Translations under genes and position numbers: made by a program
Shown here: positions 24,094-35,725 of the stretch, one piece after another
Numbering within the stretch: position 1 is the stretch's first letter
Layout of the letters: the number at the start of each line of letters is the position of its first letter
The notes under the pieces: generated by a model
Told to the model about the DNA's origin: nothing
What the model saw: only the letters and a program-made list of their open reading frames with translations
The model's database searches: none
NCBI GenBank assembly: GCA_019614645.1
Contig: JABWDB010000007.1
Coordinates: forward strand, 806,001 to 870,000
Direction: 5' to 3'
Source of the DNA: Stratiolaelaps scimitus
Lineage: Eukaryota; Arthropoda; Arachnida; Mesostigmata; Laelapidae
DNA: 64,000 nt

Positions 24094-25783
24094 GAGGAAA
24101 GTTTGTGATACGAGCTAGTTGATCGTTTGTGAACAAGTTTCCTTTGGTGCTGCTCCGGGTCACCCAATTGCCAATTTGTGGTATTACGGTCTATACTGAA
24201 AACACAATGTATGAGCTGGTCATACGGCCACTACAAGTGCTTATCTGACAACCGTCTGAGTGTCTGTCATCGCGACATCGAGTGGTCATTTATTTCTCTC
24301 TGTCTCTATATTTTAGCTTCGAAGCACCTCGAAGTTCAGGGACGACCCACTTCACGACACGTTTCATCAATTTGACGTGGTAATTCGCCACTTCAATTAC
24401 AATTGAACGCCACCAGGGGAACAATCGATGTCGTTCGAGATTACGCTGTCCCTCCCCCACAATGGGGTGAGGGATCGTATTTGCCGGCATCAGCCAGCAT
24501 GAATAAAACCGCTTATAAAAATATTATCACAATTATATGTCATATATATAATATATATATTAAAGCTTTTATTAAAGCTGATGATGTCAGTCCGACAATA
24601 TATAATATATTTATAGAGGCTGGCTTTTATCGAATGACATTAAGGGATATTCGTATATCGTGAAAATGATGGCATGGATTAATAGGTTTGAAATGCCGAA
24701 ATGCACTGTTAATTATGTTGACATTGATGCAATTGCTTCCACGACTTCATATATCATCTCATTTTCATGGCTATTTGAAGTGGAAAGATATTATCTCAAA
24801 CTGCAATTGATCCTTATGAAGAAATCACGATAATATCGGGCCACGGGGAAAATGCCTTCAATATTTCCAGTGTAATCAACTCGAATTTCTTAATAGTATA
24901 TATATATCTATATATATATATATATATATCGATTGGTGCAACTCCGCCTTCAAAGTTTGGCAGGCTGAACGAACCAACTGCTTATAGGGCATCGGGTCAT
25001 AAAAGCATCATTACTGTCATTGTTACATTTTCTTCTAGTGCCGCTGAATCTGTCGATCTAAAACGGACTGTGACAATCCGCCCGTCTCTAACGGATATTT
25101 TTAGCAATGCTTTACCTGTTTTATTACATAATATATATATATATATATAATACAGTTCGGCCATTTTTCCTGACGGCAGCGTTATCGAGTATTTCACAAG
25201 TGGACCTTTGTCACAAATTTGTTTTTGCTTGCGCCGATCAACCGATAGGATTGGGCCGAGTCAATCCGAAATGATCCTTGAAGCAACGTGGAAATTTGAC
25301 GGTTCCTACGGGAGCGCGTTCGAAAGAAATAACATCGACCGGGATGAACATCACTTGCGGGGGACACAAAGTTCATTTTTAGATTTCAGAATGAAACCTG
25401 ACAAATGGATCATTTCGTGCAGCAGCCTTATCAAGTTTTACGCAAGCCGCTTGATGGAAATCGCTTGACACTGGCTTTAAGCGATTGCAATGAGGTGTGC
25501 TCTGGCCAATCCACCACAAAATTGGGAGTCTCCACTGAACGAATGTTGGTTCCCGAAGATGTTCAAAGAAGCCTGCAGACGTATGACAGATTTGACCACT
25601 TGTAAAAATCAATTGGTACTTGGCGTTTGATTTGTTTAATACCATGAGATTGATTGATGGTGCCGGTTGGAGGGAAAAAAACAGTATTGCCCAATGGTAC
25701 TGATATATATATATATATATATATGGTACGATGCATGCGATAGTCTAGTGTATTGTGTATATATATATATATATATATACTAG

Positions 25784-25876
25784 ACCAACACCCATCGGTA
25801 GAGAACCGACTAGTGCAAAACGGTAACCATATAATATCTGATAGAAATAGTCTAGTATGTGTGTGTGTAGTGTATT

Positions 25877-25910
<34 letters not shown>

Positions 25911-25955
25911 TTAAACGTACAGTAATTAGGAATTATTTCTAGGGATTATGGGGCG

Positions 25956-25987
<32 letters not shown>

Positions 25988-26084
25988 GAATACACTACAC
26001 ACAAGCATACTAGACTCTATTTCTATCAGATATTATATTAGTTACCGATTTGCAGTAGTCGGTTCTCTACAGATGGGTGCTGGT
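25784..26084. mobile_element. palindromic TIR element (MITE/foldback-like) with AT core
   Basis: The left arm beginning ACCAACACCCATCGGTAGAG and the right arm ending CTCTACAGATGGGTGCTGGT are reverse complements with scattered mismatches. The complementarity extends about 110 bp inward, through CTATTTCTATCAGATATTA and the GTATTCAAATATATA segment. The centre (about 25880-25985) is (TA)n plus a short unique stretch. There is no coding capacity. The size and structure are those of a non-autonomous DNA element; the superfamily is not assigned and no clear target-site duplication was seen. Confidence 0.75.
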
Positions 26085-29000
26085 TATAAGGAGGATCATT
26101 AATTACTTCGGGAACGTTAATTGAGGCTCAGTGACTATGTTGGTGCTATTCTATTTCAGTCCACGCATTTATACTGGCTGAGAGCAGTCTGTAAACAAAG
26201 ACGTTTTTCAACCCTTCCAAAGGTTGGTTTCGCCTGCTAAAACTTGATAGTGTGACTAAGAGCTGGTGGTGAGCGATAGCGTATTCAAATTAGTGTGTAC
26301 ACGAGTTTCGCACAAAGATTACCACTAAATGTGATAAAGAGTCAACCACGAGGCTACGTAGATACCGGTACCGACAATGATTTTATTCAATGTCGGATAT
26401 TATCGACCTTCGACCTGGCACCCCAACTTCCCCAATCACTTCTGTGATTATCCTATATCCTAGATTATCGGAATGGGTACAAACCTTGCGGTGGTTGTGG
26501 ACACAATTAATGTTATGTCTTAATTTGAGCGTGGTGTACAAGAGCGTGTACAAGCTTATGATGTTGGGGTGCGAGGTTGTTGCTAACCACGAGGAGCTTC
26601 GTGACCACTATTTTGAAACTGGAACGATGGTTGATGGCTCGGAAAATACTCATTCACATGAAGCAAGAATGTTTGGTTTTAGATACTAGAAGGCTGAGTC
26701 TAGCAGGAAGTTCTGTTAAATCGTCATTGAAAATCTCCTAAATGCATGCAAGTCTCAGTGTTTTGACACATTTTGCTTGACGGGTAAAATGACCAAAACT
26801 GGAACGCTTCTCCAATGAAGGGGAATATTCTATTGGTTCATTAAAGGAAGTGCACTTCTAGAATGCTTGAGTTTCTCTCTTATATGTCACGTTGCGGGAT
26901 TCGAGCTTCCGGCTATTTGCAGTTAGAGGCTTGGCCGTCCAAGCCACAGCGGTGAATGACCCTAATGATAGTGCTCTTGACCTAGTGACAGTGCCTTTGT
27001 CAACATTAACTACTTCCGTTCTATTTGGCTGTGTTCTTGCTAATTAGTAACTTCGCTAATTAGTCCTCGTTATTATTTCAATAGGACAAGACGCCTCCTT
27101 AGTAATTTCTCTTGATTGTAATTTATTTTTCGATCTGAGCTATTGACACTTTTGTAAGCGGTATGTAGTGTGTTTTGCGCGAGGATTTTCGAGTGAATAT
27201 CGCATGCAAGGGGTAAGGTGGGATCTCGACCAGTGTCTGTTAAGTGTTGAAAGCAATAATTTGTTGTTGAATCAAATCGCTGTCAACGAGAACTCGGTGT
27301 GTTGATTTTTTCTGTTGAAGATAATAGGCGTTTTTGAGAACCTCATACGTTTTGGTTTTGTGAACATTTGCTTAATTCTGATCGACCTTAAAAAGTTAGC
27401 TAAGTAAAATTTTAATCTGATCAGATATCGAATGGGCAGCAATAATATCGTGGGATATTTTGTCGTACGTTAGGCTTTGACCGATCTAATAAAAGTTAGT
27501 GGAACAACTTTTTCAGTTCAAGTCAGCTCATCGCGTTTTCTCGGCCCTCTCGCCAATTCAGGTGGGATCACAGTCAACCTGTATAGGTCACCGGCAGGTC
27601 ATGCACGCTAGCGGGGCGCTCAATTAGCCGAGCTACAGAGCTAATTGTTGCTCGTAAAATTACGCAACCATGTATATCTATATAAGGAATAGGAGACTAA
27701 TAAAAGCTGAGTGCTTTTGAGGGGAACTTGTCACAATGATTTCCTTATATGATGTATGTTTTAAAACAGATATGTATTTGGATATTAACGCGTATTTGAC
27801 AAAAAAACAACAAAGGCGAAACGTCCGGAGACAGTTTTGTTCGAGGACGACAAATTTTCCTTGCACGGAAAGTTGTCTTCGATACCGTCAACCATTGGTT
27901 AATCGCCCATCGGATTGCTGCCAATGCTACAGAGACGAGCACCCTGTAGCATGATGTATAAACCTTTAGCTAGCGAGACAGCGTTATCCGGTAACAGTAG
28001 ACTCTAAGCATATTTAGTTCTTACAGTTCTTCGGCTTGTGTTATGAACACGAAGATTTGGCACATGCCCACGCGTGATAACGAAGCGGATTGGTAATTTC
28101 GCATGAACATAGTCCCAGTGACATAAAAGTTAATGTAGAAAATATGACCCTCCCAAGCGTGTCCTAAGCAGCCCTACCAATTGAAACGCCATCGGTTGGA
28201 GGTCCAGGAGTCCAAAGTGCATGAGACCTCTTATCCATATGCGAGTGTTCAAAATCCTGACTGTCTCCTGGTGTTAATTTCCAAATGTTTGCTTGTTAAA
28301 AAAAATGACTGTCCCATATAGTCGCTATTCCATCTTGACCCATCATCCCTATAGGCTGGAAAGATTACGACAGCGTACGTTGTTAAATTAAAAAATTAAT
28401 TTACTTTATTCCGATACAACTTCGGTAAATCACAATTTCTGTAACAACAGTTACGATAACAGCTTATTTGCGTTCTTTTATATATATATATATATTGAAA
28501 AATAAATTTCGAGCAACTTTGCAATACTTTTCAAATTATGAAGTTATTTTTACGTATTTGAGCAGCTCCGAACAGTAGTCATAACATAAGGCAGATATAA
28601 ACAAATAGGTTACAGCATCGCAATGACCGTCTATCGTTTTTCGCCGATGTCATATATCTCTTTCTATGTGCAACGAATTATGCACCTATCAAATCGAAAC
28701 ATTTAACAGCATTAGTATAATTACTGGCATAGCTTTCATTCTAGCCCGCGTTGTCCAACAATAAGAACAATGAATACTATGATATACATACTCACAATCA
28801 CGCATACAGATATACATACATATATACATGCATTCACATTACACGCAACATACGTACAGACACTGAGTGCACTCTCTTCCTTATACACGCGTCTATGGTA
28901 CATAGATGATCAGGCAGTCAGCCTCGAATGCGGTGGTGTCGGCGGTTACGGCGGCGAATCGTCTCGCCGTTCTCTGTTTCGTGTTATGTTCCATTACGAG

Positions 29001-30256
29001 CGATACAAGTCGCAGCAGCGGCGGCGGCAGCAGCAGCAGCAGAGACCTAGCCACCGGCTGTCTCAGGCCGGTGTTCGTCCGTCTTTTTGCCCCCTGTTCA
29101 TAATTGACACTTGATGATCGGCATGTCGTTGTCAGCACCAGCCACCATCCGGGTGTATCGTCGGCTGGTGGTGGCGACTCGACTTGCATTCGCATTGCTT
29201 CAAATGAATTACAATGTTGTCCCCTTATCGCAGGGTGTGCGCTGTAAACAACAAGAACTTACCAACCAAGGAGCAACTGTGGTGTCCAGAGGCAACATTA
29301 TTATCGTGCTAATTTTTCGGGCCAGGTCGGCTGCGTTGTGTACCAGCCGTAGCATATGTCCACGGTGGCGGTTGTGTTGCGGAAGGTCAGAGCTTTATAA
29401 AACCGACGCAAGGATAAAAGGCGGGACGCGACATTTTTGCCAATGATTGCTCTCATCGGAGAGGACGGCACGGCGCCGCTGTCATTACGGATGATGTCTT
29501 GTCCATTCATCAGGCTGACTAAATGATGGGCAAGACGCCTATGGGCAATGTAGAAATTGTGGTGGTGCTTGCTGTTTGCGGTTATCGTGTTTCGAATACA
29601 CTACTACCATGATGATGTTGACGCTGCGGTGTTGATGGCTGGTGGCATCGCCACAGGGAGAGAATGAAAGTGACCCGATATATATGTATATGGCACATTG
29701 GCATATAAATGTATACAGCTATATAGATGAAGTAGAGGCATGAATTGATGAGTGATTAACTAACGAACGAACGAACGGACTAACGGCGAACAGCCACAAT
29801 AATAACACGATCTCGTGAGCAAACATGCGTCAACTCGACTGAATCAATCAACTCATTAATTGCCTGTGTTTGTTGGGATTCTAATTTGATTTGGTGTTCG
29901 TTGGCCGCGCATACGTGGCAATATAATAATAATAATTATTATTATTATTATTATACTTTTGATATTCGCACGCGCGTCCATCTTGTATATTCTGTTGTAT
30001 GCATCTTAGTGACAATGTCATTTCCCAGAATTGTTTCTGAAGCAAGTTTCGTGCCTTGGGAATGCTTTCCTTTTGGGCCTGTATAAAAATGGTGTCAGTT
30101 ATAACTATAGAGGAATCAGATAAGGCGACACTGATAACATCGTAGCGAGCACTGTCGCGTTGTGTTCAACGGTTTAATTTATACAGCGCGAATTAATCAG
30201 AACGCTGCACGTCGAGGCGCGCGGGTCCGGGTTGAGCCATGGCATAGGCGGATATG
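26085..30256. other. non-coding stretch with one degenerate SINE
   Basis: A frame of 99 codons at 26390-26689 (+) has no recognisable motif. GC-rich CAG/CGG triplets lie at about 29010-29045, and ATT/AAT triplets at about 29922-29954. No exon assigned. Confidence 0.4.
26816..26960 (-). mobile_element. tRNA-derived SINE, family B, diverged copy
   Basis: Reverse-strand tRNA-like head at about 26960-26888, with a B-box-like GATTCGAGCTT on the plus strand. It aligns along its length with the better copy at 42140-42290, sharing TATTGGTT, AATGCTTGAG and TCTCTTATAT. No target-site duplication was found, so it is probably older. Confidence 0.6.
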
Positions 30257-31228
30257 TTACCACTTGTGCTTTGGCCATTTCGCCTGGAGTCCCTCGACGA
30301 GATTCACATATTTGTGGTACTCTTTCTCGAGCTTCCAAGCGAGCTTTTCAGCGTCGCGTCCGTTGACGTGGCCGTGGGACACCCAGACGGATTTATGCGG
30401 GTGAGAGATCTTTGGAAGATGCTGAAAATAATATGGAACGTTCATGTACAATGATGTCTAAGTAAGGTTTGACGCGAAAGACAAAAAGATCAATAGCGAT
30501 TTCGAGACCGGCCCATATGAGCGTAGGTACGCGTTTGCTGTTTGTTGTGAAGAGATGACCTTAACTACATCGTCTTCGATCGCGCGTGAACACTGCCCAG
30601 TATTTGAGGTTGCAACAGACACTTTTTGCGGTGAGAGATGAACACTTAACTAACTGACGTATCTTTGGTGAAATATCAGGTGGACTCATCGTCTCAATAT
30701 AATCGAAATCGAAAATGGTTCGCCGATATTCGCCTGAGAAAAATGGTATCACCGATGATATAACAATGATGTATATATGAATATATAGACGATTCGTACG
30801 ATTACGGTAAGTGAGTGACAAGCCATTAATTCAAGCAACTCGACGCCCTATGCTCAAAAAACAGTCCAATTAAAGATGCATCAAATAAAAAGCACACTAT
30901 CAAGTAAAGCTTAACACACTCATAGCTGGTCCAGCGGTCGTAGGGACCCGATTTCGTCAATACGATACATTTGATCTTAACCTGAGATGTCCGCTTGATA
31001 CAAATTATTGCATCTCGTGCAGCCGCTACACAGCAATCGCTATTGTTAGAAAATACCTACCGAGGGCAGTGGTAACGGCAGCACGAAGGGAAAAACAGGA
31101 GCCTTTTTCAGTGCCTTGATCCCGATCTTGAGGATCTTCTTGTGAACATCAGCGCTTGTCGGATCGGCCGCTAGTAGTGTCATGAGCACAACCAGCGCGA
31201 GCGTAACCCTTAGCCCAGGCCGACCCAT
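30257..31228 (-). CDS. small secreted basic protein, two exons, family unknown
   Basis: Coding exons complement(31061-31228) and complement(30257-30421) join in phase 0 to give 110 residues. Exon 1 starts at an ATG shortly after a good acceptor (CCTGTTTCAG, ending 31247), so a 5'-UTR intron is likely. It encodes a signal peptide of about 25 residues with core VTLALVVLMTLLAA and cleavage near PTSA/DV. A Lys-rich helix (KKILKIGIKALKKA) and a Pro/Leu stretch follow. The donor is GTAGGT. Exon 2 has acceptor ATTATTTTCAG and encodes a His/Lys/Trp-rich tail with VWVSHGHVNGRDAEKL, ending WPKHKW and a stop. There are no cysteines. No known family is recognised. The features suit an exported cationic peptide; an antimicrobial or extracellular-matrix role is possible but unsupported. 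Confidence 0.72.
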
Positions 31229-31905
31229 GATCGATGTTCGGATCACCTGAAACAGGACATGCACAGGTCCTTCCTCTATAAAATGTTATCAAACAGAACC
31301 TGCTGATCTCTACGTCTATTAGCGTGTGCCACGTTTGTGCGGAAAATTGACAAGTGAGAAGCTCACAACAGTGATTCGAATCGATTTGCAGGGGAATCAT
31401 GTCGTGGCCTGTGCAATTTCTACCCGCAGGTTCGTATCCCGTAATAGGGGAGGGTCTACATTGAATCGGATCATAAATTCGAATCTCGGGCCGTATCCGA
31501 CCTAAATAATAACGATTTAATTATTTGGATTAAATAATAACGAAATCTCGGACATACATACGCGTGTGACGATCATGAAATGGTTAGAATTGAGGGCAAA
31601 GTAGCTTATTATTCTTGTCTGCGATCGGTTATTTTAACGTTAGAAAGGCTTAATCAGCATCAGCTACAATATTATGGCTTACGTCGGGTCTGCTATATTG
31701 CACTGGCTTTCTTTAAAATGAGTTCACATAATATTAGAATCCAAATTATCATTGAAAACACATAGTGAATATTAATTTCTGATCAATGACTACCCGATAA
31801 TGATTTGCACTGGTGGAACATAAACAAAACCCTTCTTGGTGCTCTCCATCGCATGTAGTCGTGTGTTACGCTATCGGGCTTTATGAGTTTTCCAAGAAAA
31901 ATAGC

Positions 31906-31985
31906 ACGGCTCGGTAGCATAATGGCCTTAAGCACTGGCTGGACAAGGCTAGAATTCGCCGGTCGGTTACTTAGCCAACGTAATA
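31906..31985 (+). mobile_element. degenerate tRNA-like SINE head
   Basis: The stretch starting GCACGGCTCGGTAGCATAAT resembles the tRNA-like head of SINE family B read on its sense strand (CGGTGGCC...GGCTAAG...CTGGCTG), with a damaged B box. It lies directly before an inverted-repeat element. No body or target-site duplication is clear. Confidence 0.35.
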
Positions 31986-32021
31986 TAGGAAATTTTTTCT
32001 GTTTGATATATCCCAGCTATA

Positions 32022-32318
32022 GTGAAATGTAATTAAAATCTTCCAGCCATTTATCCAAATGGATCTTGGATCTTTAAACAAAGACTGTTGCTGTACCGAT
32101 CAAAGGCATTGTATTCCATGCGTTGTATTTCATTTTACAAACGTACAGCGTATCGATGTCATTGTCATTCTGTGAAATCAGCTTTTTGTTCGTGTACAAG
32201 TTAGGCTCAATTTGAGCGGCATGGAATAAAATGCCTTCGATCGGTATAGCAACAGTCTTTGTTTAAAGATCCAAGATTCATCTGGGTCAATGGCTGGAAG
32301 ATTTTCATTACATTCCGC
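32022..32318. mobile_element. inverted-repeat element (MITE-like), arms about 100 bp
   Basis: The left arm, GTGAAATGTAATTAAAATC then CTTCCAGCCATT, and continuing to ATTCCATGC at about 32120, is the reverse complement of the right arm ending AATGGCTGGAAGATTTTCAT near 32306. Both arms contain GATCTTTAAACAAAGACTGT or its complement. A spacer of about 95 bp lacks an ORF. This is a non-autonomous DNA-transposon structure. It ends next to a (TA)n tract, so outer borders are uncertain. Confidence 0.75.
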
Positions 32319-32339
32319 TCTCTCTAGATATATATATAT

Positions 32340-35300
32340 ATATATATAATAATAACGAGGAACTTAAAACCTCGAAAGAAGTATGGACTGAGACCAAGCG
32401 GAACTCTTGGTTTGTGTTGAGAGGGCTATGTTGATTTATTTGATTTTGTCTAATCGCGTCTCCCTCCGAAGGCCAGTTACTGCACTGAGTAACATAGGTA
32501 TTTTCGTAGGTCAGCGCGGGCCACTATCGAATGTCTAGCTGACAATTACTATTCAGGTGTACACACATTCGGCTTCAGTCTGGACGTCCAGTCTCGTCGA
32601 ATCTGGATTCGTGGTGTGGGTCAACAAGTTGTGGCTAATTATAAATAGTGATTCTTGCAAGCCGTTGAAATTCAGTCTGAATCTCATTCTTGATTTGCAC
32701 ACTAAACAAAGCTCTCGAATAACAACACCCCAATGAAGAGAATATCTATTATAGTATAAAATATGCATAGGGACAACACATGCGTCCAAGCGTATTCGAG
32801 GCATAAGCCAAGTCGAGCGACAGGTAGTTTCTTAGCATCATCTGCATTGACGTTGATAGTCAAAGAGGAACCAATTCTTCAATTCGATTTACTGGCCCGA
32901 TTTTATGAAAAGCTAAGCTATGGATACGTCTCATGATCGCTGAAATACTAAGCTGCGTCATGGACATGCAGACGTTACGTATCGGAGATTTTTGGCCAGG
33001 CAGCGGTCCGCATTGCTACTCATCTCATTGCGTCACTCATATTATTCAATTTCGTCTGTCGACTTGCGGACACTACCTATAAGCTATGCAATATCTAATA
33101 AAAGACAGACTATCTCACGTATACTCTACACAGATGAAAAGTCCACTCTATATCATCGCCGCAACGCTAAAAGCGCTATTCGCATGGACCTGCCGACTGC
33201 GGTAGCGTACACCCAACACAGATCGGGGAGGCAGCTCACGAGATACGCTCGTTCAACGTACTTACGTAGACGTCGAACTTTATCGAACCAAGCCACACAG
33301 AGCTTCTGTTCCCTCTCTCTTTACGAGTGGAACGCCGATGAGGACACGAGCTTAATCCAGAAAATAGAAAAATCCAATGGTATTCCAGGTTCGGGCTGGT
33401 GGTTAGCACTCCATTGATTGACCGTACAAATGAGATTTGGATGAACTCACACTCAAATCGATCACAGTCATCGGCTGGCGGCACATCGCTGCAGTTGAAC
33501 TGGCCAAGATCAGCATTTTCTCTATCACTAATGCAAATCTCCCCTCAGACCAGCACGAGCTTTTTCGATCTCAACATCAGCCTTCATTTGACAGATCGGC
33601 GACATCGAATCTGGTCGTCCGGTTCCGTATCATCAAGCGGATATATCATCGGGGTAATCGCATTGGCTGAAATATGTACGCTAGTATGATGCTATCCGAC
33701 AATATGCACCGCAAGAAATTACCCACTTCTTTACAGCTTTGTGATGCTCCACTGTGTACGATAGTATCCTCAAGGCCGCGCGCGCGCGCTTGAATCGTTC
33801 GAATCGTGCAACGTGCGTTGGCTAGCGAGTCCCTGCACCTAGGCGGTTGGTAGCCGGGCAGTCGTCACCTGTCGTCTGGCGTAAGCGAAGCGGCCCACCG
33901 AAATGTCACCTGGGAGCAACGGGCACTAAGACAAAACTGGCCATCTCTTCACCTTCTTGCCATCACGCTGCGTGTGTGATACCGCCGGCTATCGCAGTCG
34001 TCGCCGTCGGCGGCGGTCGCGGAGAGGGGGCTTATGTTATGTGGCGTTGCTGGCTAAGACCCGGAGGAGTCGTAGCTGAAGGGTCGGCCCTCTCTTCCCG
34101 ATCACCGTTCGTCGGGATTTTCCAAACAAACGTCGAATCTTCGCTCCACTCTTCGAGCCCCTGGCGGGGCAGATCAGCAGCAGCAGCTGCGGCGGTAGCG
34201 GGGGTGTCTGTTTGCTGTATTGTTGCTGCTATTTCGGGGCCCCTTGACCACTTCGCTTCCACCGCTACGTCGAGTGTTTGCTGTCGCTGTTCTAGTTACT
34301 GCCGTTCATTGTGCTGTTGTTGCCGTCGTGGTTGAAGCTTGATGAGCGAGCGGTACCACGGTCAGACGCGCAAAACGAAGCGCATGCATGTCAGCATCAG
34401 GTCTTCTACATATCAGGGCCAGCATAGACATGGTCCACTTCGCAGTGTGCACCTCTTCGCTACGACGTAGTTCTGTGCAGGTCTTGGTAAAAGCAAACCC
34501 AACAACTAAGCTGGAAAGGCGTTCCCATACTGCTGCTGATGATCCCGTCCAACACAAACTCTCTCTCTCTCTCGCTCTGTATCTTGCTATGTTTATCTGG
34601 TTCTGTTTCTCCTTATGTACATATCTGTGTTTTGATTCACCTGTGCACACGAATATTAGCTAGCGCAGAGCATAGAAGGCTGGGCCACATCGAAGGCGGG
34701 AAGGGATGCTTGCAGTAACACGATTACTTCACATGGAAATACTGACTTCGAGGATGCCTAGGAAGGCGGAAGAGGTCAAACGATGCGGCCGCTGTGTAGC
34801 CTGCACCTTCATCTCGCTCGTTGGGAGTCATAGAGACCCTGCAAGTCCACACCCTCCGACCCGTGTTCCTTCTGTGGCTGAAAGGACTCGTAGGCAACGT
34901 ATCGTAGCAGGACACTGTTTCAAACAGCTGTCAGGAGAAGGGTCTAGCGCAAGAGCACTTACAGTTGCATTGACCAGTAGTATTAGAAATTATAGATTAC
35001 TTATACTCCCTTCGGGAAGCTGTCCCAGACCAAGATGTCCCGGCTACGCTCTTCAAAAACTACCAAGAAAGTTATTAGCCATACCGCAACCGCTAAGAGG
35101 AGGACCATCAGGCCTTGTGGCAGAATCTGCTTTTTCCCTAAATAGACCACTATGCTTGATTCGAAAAACTGGAGGTCGAATGCCAATCGAAACAGAGGTG
35201 TTGTAATATCAAACAAATTAACATTATTGTCATTGTCAAATATCACTTCAATACTGTGCATTTACAAAGACATTCTTATTCAAGTTATCATAGCATATTT

Positions 35301-35436
35301 TATTGCTTTCGATAAATACGGCCTTCGTCTCACACTCTCTTTCGTCGAGGTCCTCCTATGGTTAGCTTAGCAAATTTGCTTTAAGGTCTGCCCTTCCGTT
35401 TGATATTAGGGAGACATTTGAGTGCCGCTGTGTCTC
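32340..35436. other. non-coding stretch with GC-rich block
   Basis: The GC content rises between about 33770 and 34330, with a (CG)n run at 33776-33789 and GCA/GCG/TGC triplets. Open frames up to 166 codons (33847-34335, 34706-35206) have biased compositions and no motif. This could be promoter or untranslated-exon DNA of a gene not otherwise seen here. Confidence 0.35.
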
Positions 35437-35446
35437 TTACATGACC

Positions 35447-35715
35447 AAAAAAACTGTTTTTTTGGAGCTGACCCTCAGCTGTTCTCCTATGTGACAGGTC
35501 TCAGCTCTTAACCTTTTAGGTATTACTATGAGGACCTGTCGGGGCCACCTTTGCTTATTCTCTTCCTTACTCGTACCTGGCAAGAATCTTCAGATAAAGA
35601 AAGATGATAAAGAACTCCAAAGATTCTCCGCGTCTGACAGGATTTGAGCCCAACACACACGTCCCTCCGGTCTAGCAGTCCAAGACGCTCTCCACTAGAC
35701 CATCCAGAGGACCTA
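35447..35715 (-). mobile_element. tRNA-derived SINE, family A, copy 2
   Basis: Colinear with the copy at 2858-3121: the same tRNA-like head (A and B boxes on the minus strand), the same body and an A-rich tail near 35447-35463. A direct repeat TTACATGACC at 35437-35446 and 35716-35725 is the likely target-site duplication. Substitutions between the two copies show the family is not brand-new. Confidence 0.85.
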
Positions 35716-35725
35716 TTACATGACC

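Noticed and set aside
25208..25645. Overlapping 85-88 codon frames on both strands, considered as transposase
   Set aside because: No DDE/D signature or terminal repeats could be matched.
27541..27650. tRNA-like segment with TAGCTCGGCTAATTGAGCGC on the minus strand
   Set aside because: It resembles an A box, but the B-box region is broken and no body, duplication or second copy is seen.
33847..35206. Long frames of 162 and 166 codons
   Set aside because: They follow the high GC and triplet repeats of the region and show no domain or splice evidence.
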